Source: Rosa chinensis (taxonomy: Eukaryota > Streptophyta > Magnoliopsida > Rosales > Rosaceae). From it: a DNA stretch of 64,000 nucleotides. Positions 12,081-21,100 of this stretch are shown here, in pieces. Below the pieces are notes generated by a model. It was not told where the DNA came from, did not search any database, and saw only the letters and a program-made list of their open reading frames with translations. Both the position numbers and the translations under genes were made by a program. Location: positions 16,731,501 to 16,795,500 of the forward strand of contig NC_037092.1 of NCBI RefSeq assembly GCF_002994745.2. Reading direction: 5' to 3'. Position 1 is the first letter of the stretch. Every line of letters starts with the position of its first letter.

Positions 12081-12576
12081 TCCAACTCGCTCCAAATCGG
12101 CATGAGATAAGTAACTTTATCTCACTACATGCTCTTTTAATTTGAGCTATTGCCATGCCATGCTTTCATAACTTTTGAGCATGCCTACAACATTTTGTAG
12201 ATTTGGCAACGCCTTCTAGGCCTTACATGCTAGATATGCCATGCCTCACATATCGATCTCAATTATCTCTAAGCATGTTTACAACAATACAAAATGCTAG
12301 TAGCAACTTCATGCTATACACGTATGCCATGCTCTTATTTTAATTGCAACGCAATTAAATAAATATGGGTCACTCAAACAAAATTTTATTACTTGCTCTA
12401 TTTGTTTGTCATGTTTCATACAAGTACAAACTTTACGAGTCTGTGGTTACCGCCAGGCGGTAAGGCAACGACTCATAATGACAATGACCGCTACGCGGCA
12501 TTGCAGTCAGGTTTCTCCTCTGAGAAATAGTAAAGGGACTAGTTAACACAGCCCACGGCAGCCATTGATCCGGCAG

Positions 12577-12890
12577 TTAACCCCGACGCTTGGGTACCAA
12601 AGATTGGGCTCGCTACCCAACACCCTCTACTCCGTGCAGCTCCCCATCAACAAACAATTAACCGACCATCCGGAGGTCCGTCGTGGCTGGGGAGTGAGGG
12701 ACTCCCTGGCGGGCCTAGCAGGGGCCCACCCGAAAGGGCAAAAGCGTTCGCTCCGACCAATTCTAGATGGACGACGCACTCGCACTAATTATGCTTGATA
12801 TACGGCACAAAGCTACGCTTTGGTATCAACCCGCAAGAACACCCTCCTTGACTGGGGACTTTGGGGACTTGTACATACAGCCCAGCATAA
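12577..12890 (+). other. Tat 3'-region module inside the non-autonomous element
   Basis: Closely matches the 3' non-coding regions of both Tat elements (31550-31829 and 42320-42611): TTGGGCTCGCTACCCAA, CGACCATCCGGAGGTC, AGCAGGGGCCCACCCGAAAG. It continues through a PPT-like GACTGGGGACTTTGGGGACT into TGTACATAC and AGCATAATTAGC, the first bases of a Tat-type LTR. The element therefore carries an internal copy of another element's PPT/LTR junction. Confidence 0.8.
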
Positions 12891-13798
12891 TTAGCAACGG
12901 TCACGCTCATGCCTCAAGGCATCACCATCGAGCTGCCCGTTAATGCTTCATGGCAACCCGCCGAGCTTTCGTGCTCGTGCCTCAGCGGCACCGCCAGGCT
13001 TTCGCGCTAGTACCTCAGCAGCACCGCCGACTTTCTCCCTCGTGCCTTAGCGGCACTGCCGACTTTCGCCCTCATGCATTCACGGCACCCTTGAGCTTCC
13101 GCTCACGAGCTTTCCGCTCACGAGCTTACTGCTCACGCCTTCGCGACACCCTTGAGCTTCCGCTCACGAGCTTACCACTCATGAGCTTACCGCTCACGCC
13201 TTCGCGGCACCCACGAGCTTCCGCTCAAGCCTTCGCGGCAGTCCTCGAGCTTTACACTCATGTCTACTCGACACACCACACGTTAATGGAACATTGAATT
13301 CTTCTACCATTTGTCGCAGCCTGCGACAAATCGAATTCTTTTCTCGTTCCATTAATACGAGCGAACAACCAAACAAATACAAGCGTTCACGTATTCATCA
13401 TTCACCAATTATAAATGCTTACCTTCGCACCGCTCATGCAACTTACACTTATCATATGCAATCCATATGCTCACACGACCATACGCGTTCTCGAGTTTGT
13501 ACGTCATAATCGATCGTACTCGGCACCATTCATGTGTATGCATCAACATATATCACACACCCCATACGTTTATATATGCCAACGCATATCAACGCAACTC
13601 ACATTTGTTGCCCAATGCAACGAGCATTCTACGTATGCCTGTTTTTTGATTTTGTTGTGCAGGTTAACGAGTCCCTTCTTGCTTACGGAGTTCGGGGACT
13701 TGTAGGGGCTCCGTACCGCCCGGTTACTTATGCTTGGTGACATCATGTGTATAACTCCCCAACCAAGAAGCTCCTCTTACTTGGGGACTTCGGGGACT

Positions 13799-14292
13799 TG
13801 TAGATACCTCTACTAGCAAGGCTAGTTTGCTATCTCACCAAGCATAAGTAGCACGCTCTTTGGGACACCCACAAGCCATGGTGAGGCCCAACCGCTACTT
13901 GCATCTTGTAGCCCTATGTTCAAGCTACGCTACTGTATCCGGAAGTCGCAAATCCGTCGTCGGAAAGCCACCTTCCCGGCCTTGCCAACATGCCCTCACA
14001 ACTAGGCTTTCTACACTAGAATAGTTATCTTTGCTTGTCCCACATCGAAAACCATGTAAAGGAGATGGCCTCCTTCACTTATAAAAGGAATGCCTCCTCT
14101 CACAACTAAAAGGATCCCATTACACACTTTGTAATCCTCCTTTGGGTCGCAAGGCTCAACACACTAGTTAAACATTCAAGTGGACGTAGTCTCCCGCTAA
14201 GGCGGGAGGTGAACCACTATACATCTTGTTTCAATCTCTCTCACTCTCTTTACTTATCGTTAATTAGATCCCCACAGATCCAAGCATTAACA
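13799..14292 (+). repeat. 3' LTR of the non-autonomous element
   Basis: The direct repeat of 10180-10673, with about 13 differences (roughly 2.6 percent). It is preceded by the PPT-like GGGGACTTCGGGGACT and followed by target duplication GTACC. Confidence 0.92.
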
Positions 14293-14297
14293 GTACC

Positions 14298-16205
14298 AAA
14301 TGATATAGAGGAATCAAGCCCAATTGCATACATCTAATTCAAGCACAACATTTAAATTTCAAAGAAAAGATCCAAATTTACCAACCATACTTCAAAAGAG
14401 TAAACTTAGTAGTAGCAAGTTTGAAATTTTGAGCAGGAAATGTGCAGTAAAGTGTCAAAAGAGGCGGGCTTTCCCAATTCTTGAATATAAGCAACCCCCA
14501 AGCAGCGATTACAGAAAAAACCACAGATCAGACTTTCAAAGCTTAAAGACATACAGAAAGATAAGTACTAACAACAACAATAATCAATGAAGGCGTTTTC
14601 TTCATTGAAAGATTAAATTTTATAAGACTTTCAAGCAGGGTACTATAGTTTGAATTACAAACTAAATACAATTGAGAAACTACAAAGTTTCCATCATCGA
14701 TAAAATCCATGTGATAAAATTTAAATGTGTTCTTTATGGAATCAAGCTCAAAAAGAATTCAAATGTTCTATGTTTTCGGTGATAAACAGATTAGCATTGG
14801 ATATGTAATAGCCATAGAAATTAAAGCGACTACATGAGAGCACATGCATTTACAAATCACAATTTCAATAGAGGCCAAGTTTATCAGTATTCAAAGCATT
14901 GTCCCATGCATCGAGAACAGAAGCCAATATCCATCAGGTGTGTGTGAATGTTGTGAGATACCAAATTGGCTGAGAAATTTAACCCCCCCCCAATATCCAT
15001 CAATGTATGTTATAACACTGGGCTAGCAGATTATCATCCCCCTCTTCCTTTTCTTAACTTTTCATATATGTGAAACTTAACATTTGTGTTAAATAATAAT
15101 AATAATAATAATAATAATTCTTGATGATGAATTTGAATTTTTGATGATGAAAAACGCTGAATCAAATGATGCATTTAAGTAGGCAAACTGATACACAATT
15201 TACTAAGTAAGAAAATATTTTACTAATGGAAACCAATGACAATTTACTAAATGATAACAAAGATAAGTGAGATTGAAAACCTGTTCTATTTGTTTCCAGC
15301 CCAACCCTTTTCCCTGAGAGTCTCCAAAATTTTGGATCTTGGAACTGTTGAAAAGTTAAACCCAAGCTGCAAAACGAAACCAAATCGCATACATTGAGAA
15401 TTGAAAGATCAATAGCAATCAATACCAACCAATCTGATTGAAAATCACAAAGTAAATCCATGAAATCAAGTGAGCCACCATCTAATGTAACATAAAATTC
15501 AGAGACAAATAACTCAATGAAAACCACAATCCGACATAACCGAAGAACACCCAAATCTTACCAAGAAAAGAAACCCAATTCTTATTTTGCTTTTGCTGAA
15601 AACTCCTTCCCAAAGTGGATCCAAATATTCGCACCCACCTCTTCCCAACCAAACCAACACCGATTAGTCTGATCATGAGAAGAAGGTTCTTACCATAAGA
15701 TTTCTACATAGCCTACAATCAATTCCAAGGTTGGAAACTCAGAACAAAAACAAAGGCAAGAAACCCAAAACCCAGACTTCTATTTAGAATGAAATCGTTG
15801 AAATCAAAACATAAAAGAAGATAGGGACATTAACGAAAAAAACTGGTAAAAGAGAAAAAGGGAGAAAACGGATTGCTACCTAAAAACCCTCTACCTCTCT
15901 TGGATGCTTCTCACGTTTCTGGGCTGTTTCGTCTCGGCTGATTTCAATTTCTATGCTCTCGCTACTTTTATGTCCGTCTATGTGATGTTAGGATCTGATT
16001 TCGGAAGTGGAAGAGTTGATGTCGGTGTAGAGATGTTGTAGCTGCAGATAGATATACTTCCAGAAAGAGGAAAGTGCAGGATGAATCTGCTAGTGTCAGA
16101 GACGTAATTTAAGAAAACATAGAAGGCAAAAGCGTCACTTTAAATCGGGCTCTTAGGAACAGTGCTTATGAACAGTAACTGACGTTTGGTATATAGTAAA
16201 TATCT
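14298..16205. other. Remainder of the 5' Helitron-like element, no clear gene
   Basis: AT-rich sequence. A possible minus-strand exon at about 15278-15360 (acceptor TTTTGCAG, reading LGFNFSTVPRSKILETLREKG) is not assigned to a family. A poly-C run lies near 14982. Confidence 0.35.
15092..15118. repeat. (AAT)n microsatellite
   Basis: Nine AAT trinucleotides. Confidence 0.95.
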
Positions 16206-16214
16206 TAAAAAGTA

Positions 16215-16640
16215 AGGTTATTATCACAAATGGTACCTGAACTATACCTCAATCTTATCGATGGTACCTGAACTTCAATTTTGATCACAACCAGTACCCG
16301 AACTTTTCGATTTCATTTTAAATGGTACCTAGAGCCACCTCCGGTCAATATTCGGACTAAAAACGGCATGTGAGGCGATCATAGTGATGATTTTTGATGA
16401 TTTCAAGGGTTGCGATCATATATAGTGATGATTTTTTGGTAATAGACTTGCCTTGAACTTGAATATTTTTTTTTCTTTTTTTAGATTTGGCTTTTTGGCG
16501 GGAATAGTGACCGAATCTGGCCTTAGGTACCATTTAAAATGAAGTCGAAAAGTTCGGGTACTAGTTATGATCAAAATTGAAGTTCAGGTACCATTGATAA
16601 AATAGAGGATAAGTCTAGGTACAATTTGTGATAATAACCC
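16215..16640. mobile_element. MITE with long inverted repeats (MULE-type)
   Basis: A 426-bp element whose two arms, each about 115 bp, are inverted copies (RGGTTATTATCACAAAT at the tips, then GGTACCTGAACTTCAATTTT and AGTACCCGAACTTTTCGA). A perfect 9-bp target duplication TAAAAAGTA flanks it (16206-16214 and 16641-16649). That TSD length and the long arms point to a Mutator-like non-autonomous element. The centre codes for nothing. Confidence 0.9.
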
Positions 16641-16649
16641 TAAAAAGTA

Positions 16650-17317
16650 ATTTTTGATAAGAACGCAGACATACTAGAAACACAAAGACAGTTTCTTATA
16701 TCTTTTTCTGTAACAGTATATATTGCCCTAAATGCATATACAAAAACTACTAGCTTTACATAGTTAATAGACATATAAACTCTTGTACACAGGGTAGGTA
16801 TTTACTAATTAGAGGTAACAAACTAGATATTGTTAAACAATCCCACTTTTAATCCTGACGGTTTACATCTGTAGTGCAATGACTGACTACAAATAACACC
16901 AAGATCATAAACCACCTCAGACATGACTGATGAAAAGCAAAATGCTTAATCATACTCGGTAATAAGCAAACTATAAACATACACTAGAAGGCCATAAGCA
17001 TACACAAAAGCTACTAGCTTTACTTAGTTATTAGACATAAACTCTTCTACTCGACAGCCGAAGCTTATATCAATTAGTGAAATGAACGACTAGGAGCTAC
17101 ATTTGATCAAGATCCCACTTCATACATACCTAAATGAGCAAGCTATAAACATACTCGCATCAATTTACACTAGAAAATTCGAAAAACTTTAGCAATTTCA
17201 GCATGCATAATAAACACCAAGGTATTCAGACTCTTTGATCTTCCATGAAATCCAATCAAAGATTCAAACTTTTCAATCACCAAACATATAGTTACAGTAG
17301 AGTGAGAGCTCACCAAC
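16650..17317. other. Intron sequence of the HUA1-like pseudogene
   Basis: No gene. An imperfect direct repeat of about 55 bp (near 16733-16790 and 16990-17050, containing CTACTAGCTTTAC) is the only structure seen. Confidence 0.5.
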
Positions 17318-17559
17318 CTTCAGAGGTGCGTTTAAAGCCGGGAGGGCCAGGATGACATCATGTATGACGTCGCTCTGGCGGCGTCGGATTAATCGCCGAG
17401 ACAGTCGGTGCCAGCGAGGTACATGGAAGAAGTGGAGAGAAGGTCCGACCGGCCTGGGGAGAGGTAGGATTGGGCTAGGGAGCGGGGGGTGTAGACGGTG
17501 GAGAAAGCAGAGGTGGGAGCTGATTGAGCGGCTCCGTAGGTGAAGAGATGGCTCGCCAT
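17318..17559 (-). pseudogene. HUA1-like CCCH zinc-finger pseudogene, first exon
   Basis: Minus-strand ATG at 17559 opens MASHLFTYGAAQSAPTS, then STVYTPRSLAQSYLSPGRSD, SSMYLAGTD and, after an in-frame TAA, SDAARATSYMMSSWP. A frameshift follows, then PGFKRTSE up to donor GAAG/GTTGGT. This is the low-complexity N-terminal exon of HUA1-type CCCH proteins, before the finger region. GAA G from this exon plus CA CTC at 5794 gives the E-A-L-C-H-Q run expected in the family. One stop and one frameshift show that it is dead. The intron to the next exon is about 11.5 kb, nearly all transposable elements. Confidence 0.78.
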
Positions 17560-17823
17560 TGATGATTTGAGTATAAAAAGAGGAGGCTCCGTGTTTTTTG
17601 CCTTAGTGGTTGGTTTTGTTTGTGGTGATTACAGAGGAATGAAGTATAAGCAAAACAAACAAAGCAGAGGGATTGATGCTCACCGGGATTAAATACTGAA
17701 ATCGATTGATATTCCAAGTCCTTTTACAAGTGTCAAATGCATCCAACGTGGATACACACTTTCCGCAAGCCCGCAAGGTGTTATTCAACATCAAAGTTGC
17801 TTGAATAATTTGACACATGATAC

Positions 17824-17900
17824 CAGGGCCGGCCCTGAGGGCTGCCACCTGAGGCAGCCGCCTCAGACCATCGGCTCCCGGGGGCCTCCGGAGTTTCTGT
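17824..17900 (+). mobile_element. Possible hAT-type terminal sequence
   Basis: CAGGGCCGGCCCTGAGG is palindromic and resembles the ends of a widespread plant hAT family. The GC-rich stretch that follows (GGCAGCCGCCTCAG) fits. No partner end or 8-bp target duplication is seen before the Tekay-like LTR fragment at 18124. The rest of 17560-18123 shows no gene. Confidence 0.35.
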
Positions 17901-18123
17901 ATATAAGTTTTAAATAATATATATATTATTGTTTGCTCTACTATACTTGAAGACGCGCATTGCTCTAGCGGAAGGGGAGACAAGCTGCATCCTTGTTCAC
18001 CAAGGTTTGAGTCACGCCTCACTCATTTCTCCAAATTTTTTCAATCAAGTAAGGGACTTAAGTGGGGCCCAACCTGGTTTCTCACGCCTCACCCCAATGA
18101 TTATACGGACTTTTCTATGAGAA

Positions 18124-18368
18124 CTGGCCTTTCGATTTCTAATGCCCAGTTTGTAGGCGTTATTAGTTGAGGTCGGGCGTACATGATTCGAGGCATAGTT
18201 GATAAATAGCTTCCGCACTTCTTCGTTTGGCTCTGATCTATTGTGGGTTAGTGTTTTGGGTAGTCTACTTTAGGGGTGACTCGGCCAGTTCTCAGTAGAG
18301 TTATCTCTAAGGTGGGCCCCACAGGGCCACCTCGGATTTCAGGGTGAAATCTGGGGTGGGTCCTGTCA
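18124..18368 (+). repeat. Truncated 5' LTR of the Tekay-like element
   Basis: Matches the last 243 bases or so of 45711-48157 with about three substitutions. The match begins at GGCCTTTCGATTTC, so roughly 2.2 kb of the LTR is missing on the left. Confidence 0.88.
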
Positions 18369-18370
18369 AT

Positions 18371-18383
18371 TTGGTATCAGAGC
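18371..18383 (+). promoter_or_regulatory. Primer-binding site (initiator Met tRNA type)
   Basis: TTGGTATCAGAGC lies two bases after the LTR end and is complementary to the 3' end of plant initiator tRNA-Met, a standard PBS. Confidence 0.85.
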
Positions 18384-20536
18384 ATTAGATTGTTAGGTTC
18401 TGTAGACTCGTTTCTATTCTGTTACCTTATATGCTTGGTGTTGCCCAGTACCTCTCGAGTGATGGCCCGACTGCAGCGGTTCCCCATCGTGTACTCTTCA
18501 GTACTGTGGTATTCATCAAGTGTGTAAGGTACAAAGCTAGTTGGTTTTCTTCTAGTGCTATGCCTCTTGTACGCTGACCTCTTAGGGATTCCGTTGCGTA
18601 TTGGTTTCCTTACATATGCACCTTTCCCTGGTATTGGTAGGGTAAGGCTACTCTACAGATTCGAGTTGTACTATGAAATATGATTCAAGGAAATGTTATG
18701 GTTATCCCTTCCTCGATGCCGGCAAGTTTGTTGGGGCATGATTTAAGGTGCGAGACCGGAGTTTGAATTTGTACTTTATTGGTATAGATGAACGACCATT
18801 GCTTTAGGCTGTCTCTGAGTATTATAACTGTTTTAGAATCCGGTTTTGGAGAATTGAAATTAGTAATAATGATGGTTAGAATTGAACTTAGTAATAATGA
18901 TGGTTCTGACCTTGAATTGAGTTTTGGAGATTGTGTTACTTGATACGATTGACCCTGTAAGCGGCATGAGGCATATTACTAGAATTCGATGGAGATTCTT
19001 TGTGAATCTCATTGTTGGAAATCATTTATAGAGAATCCACATTGGAATGTATCCCAACTGGACACCTTATGTCGGCGTCATGTACGCATCACCCTCCGGT
19101 AGACAACAGAAAAAATTGAAGAGATGTTTTGGGTTGTTATGTCTAGAGGCTGTGTTTTCAAGTGGCTATGATCACTGATGTTGGTAAGTGGGAAGTGATA
19201 ACAGTAAATGAGAATTGTAAGTAGAATGAGATTTTTAAAATTGTCGATTTGGGTCGTTGACCTAACCAGGGTGTATGAGCATAGTTTTGCTCGGAATAAA
19301 AGAAATTGATTTTAGATACCACAACTTATAGTTTTGTCTACCTGAGTCTTGGAGTAGGGAGATGAACATGAGTGGGTTTTTATAGTTGTTATGTGCTTGA
19401 AGTTCTAGAAATCGGTAGAATGCTTAAGGTTTTATAATAGAGTTACTGTTTTGGTCGGTAAATAATTGGGAGAGTTGGAATCAACTCTTCATATGTGATA
19501 TTATGCAAATGGGTGTCCTTGGTTATCCGCTTTTGAGTGAAACAGTTACACATACGATTGGGGAATAGCGGTAATGACCTTGTTGGGTGTCCATAGTAGT
19601 TCGAACAGAATTACTATGTGATACGGAATCTGATTCGAGTTTTGAATCATGGAGCCTTGAAGGTTGAATTGTGATAGGCTCTTGGTGGAAGTTTTGCCTG
19701 ACGGATGGGTTGTGATATGATATTAGCGGTTGGTGGAATAACTTTAAGGAAATAAGTTTTCAGTTAGCTCCAGAAATATTTCAAGTCAAGGTTTGACCAG
19801 GACTCTTGTTATTTTGGGTGGAAGGTATTGTAGCATGTTTTTAAGTGATGTACTTCAGTGATGATTACTTTGAGGAAATTGGATCATTATTGTTGTGGGA
19901 CCACGTTCGGATCCGAATATCGCTTGGTGTGCTACAAGATGTTGGACGGGTGTCCTTTGATTTATATTAAGGATTGTTCAGGAAAGATATTGTGAATTGA
20001 TTATTGCTTGATTCGAATATATGGAAAGGATTTCTTTGGAGGAATTGAGCGAACTTTGCCACCCTGGTGACCCTTAATTGGAAATGTATAGGAAGTTGTT
20101 GGTATGAGTGAAATCTGGTCACCACTTATCTAAAGGTAAGACGACTAGCTTGAACAGGAAGTAGAAGTTGAGTTGGAATAAATTGATTGGGCTTATGTTC
20201 TATCAAGGGTTCAACAGATATTTAAGTACTAATTGTTGAGCTACTATGATTGAGTTATATTATTGGATTAATTCTTGGTGAGAAGATTTGGAAAGTTTTT
20301 GGTACAATTTTGGTTAGCACAGGAAAGTCATAGGGATTCTTGTTGTAGCTGAAATTTTATAAGTTATGCGTCGATCGAGGAGCGGATTTGTGGCTATCTT
20401 ATCCTCTTTTCGGTAAGGACCGTCGTCCTTTATCAGCATTGGCCTTAAGTTAAATAAGAAGAGTTGACTATATTCTAGTGCTTGCAAGTTCAACGTTGTT
20501 TGACATGATTAATTTCTAGTGATTCTTGTAACATCA
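18384..20536 (+). other. Decayed internal region of the Tekay-like element, left part
   Basis: No open frame of note. Around 20055-20110, conceptual reading gives LCHPGDP then MYRKLL, reminiscent of the zinc-binding segment of a chromovirus integrase, but stops are dense and the match is weak. A short tandem duplication containing TTAGTAATAATGATGGTT lies at about 18855-18903. Confidence 0.4.
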
Positions 20537-20541
20537 GATAA

Positions 20542-21047
20542 TGTACCTACATGTGCTAGAACGAGCATAATTAGCTATAATGAGCCACGCTCATTGTACC
20601 GCCAGAGGTACCAAATCCCACCAAAGGGGTGGCCTGCGAAGGCACGGCCAGGCAGGCTACCGCTTAAGCCCTGGACCGCCCCCAGATCACCGCTGACGCG
20701 CCACCACGCGCCGCGTCAAGATAACATCAGAAGCTCCAGATGCTGGGAATCGAAGCACATCAGTCCCACATCGGAAACAAGGAGAAGATCAACCTCTGCC
20801 TCAACTATAAAAGGTTTTCTCCTCTCTCCTCATTAATTACGCAATCACTACTCATTTATTGTTATGCTGCACATACAGTGACTGACTTAGGCATCGGAGA
20901 AGTGAAGGCCGCCAAACGCGGTCTCCCTCTGACGCCCTGTCTATTGTGTTGCAGCAAGCAGGAGTCACCTAATCCTGGGAGTAGCGGTCCGCCCACCGGA
21001 CCCGCGTTAAACAAGGAATCGGCTACCGCCGGACTTGAGCATTAACA
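20542..21047 (+). repeat. 5' LTR of Tat-1
   Basis: TGTACCTACATG to GAGCATTAACA. A TATAAAA box lies at 20806-20812. Open frames inside it are incidental. Confidence 0.95.
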
Positions 21048-21066
21048 TTGGCGCCGTCTGTGGGAA
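21048..21066 (+). promoter_or_regulatory. Primer-binding site of Tat-1
   Basis: TTGGCGCCGTCTGTGGGAA directly after the LTR; the same site is used by Tat-2 and the 10.2-kb non-autonomous element. Confidence 0.8.
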
Positions 21067-21100
21067 TCCTTGAACAAAAGGTCATCCCGCCACAATCATC

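Larger units (their letters stand above)
10180..14292 (+). mobile_element. Non-autonomous LTR retrotransposon (LARD-like, Tat-related)
   Basis: A complete element with TG...CA LTRs and perfect 5-bp target duplications GTACC (10175-10179 and 14293-14297). LTRs are 10180-10673 and 13799-14292, 494 bp each, with about 13 mismatches by eye. The 3.1-kb interior has a primer-binding site but no gag or pol. It holds a 14-bp minisatellite (11150-12080), a block shared with the Tat elements in this window (about 12577-12890) and a degenerate CTCACGCCTTCGCGG-type repeat zone (about 12930-13270). It probably depends on a Tat element's proteins, as it shares PBS type, PPT style and the AAGCATTAACA LTR terminus. 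Confidence 0.9.
9596..16199 (-). mobile_element. Helitron-like element, 5' copy of a tandem pair, with nested LTR element
   Basis: The minus-strand 3' end at 9596 has an imperfect hairpin (CCCGC with GTGGG around a short loop, about 9607-9625), a spacer and terminal CTAG followed by T. The 5' side near 16199 reads TTTACTATATA and then GTTACTGTTCATAAGCAC, similar to the 5' side of the adjacent element. Excluding the LTR element at 10180-14292, the length is about 2.5 kb. It carries a kinase exon at 9924-10039. It lacks Rep/helicase. The 5' limit is approximate and is adjoined by a MITE. Confidence 0.5.

Noticed and set aside
11143..12156. Several long open frames on both strands (up to 284 codons) in the 14-bp array
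   Set aside because: They are products of a short repeat with few stop triplets. They overlap in many frames, are repetitive and match no domain.
12950..13705. Small ORFs in the right half of the non-autonomous element
   Set aside because: They derive from a degenerate repeat of CTCACGCCTTCGCGG-like units and AT-rich flank. No retroelement domain.
20055..20110. Integrase-like remnant in the Tekay-like element
   Set aside because: Only a few residues fit across stops; not strong enough to annotate as a coding remnant.
20519..21045. Plus-strand ORFs of about 100 codons at 20.5-21.0 kb
   Set aside because: They lie inside the Tat-1 5' LTR and are not open in the 3' LTR's equivalent frames in a conserved way.
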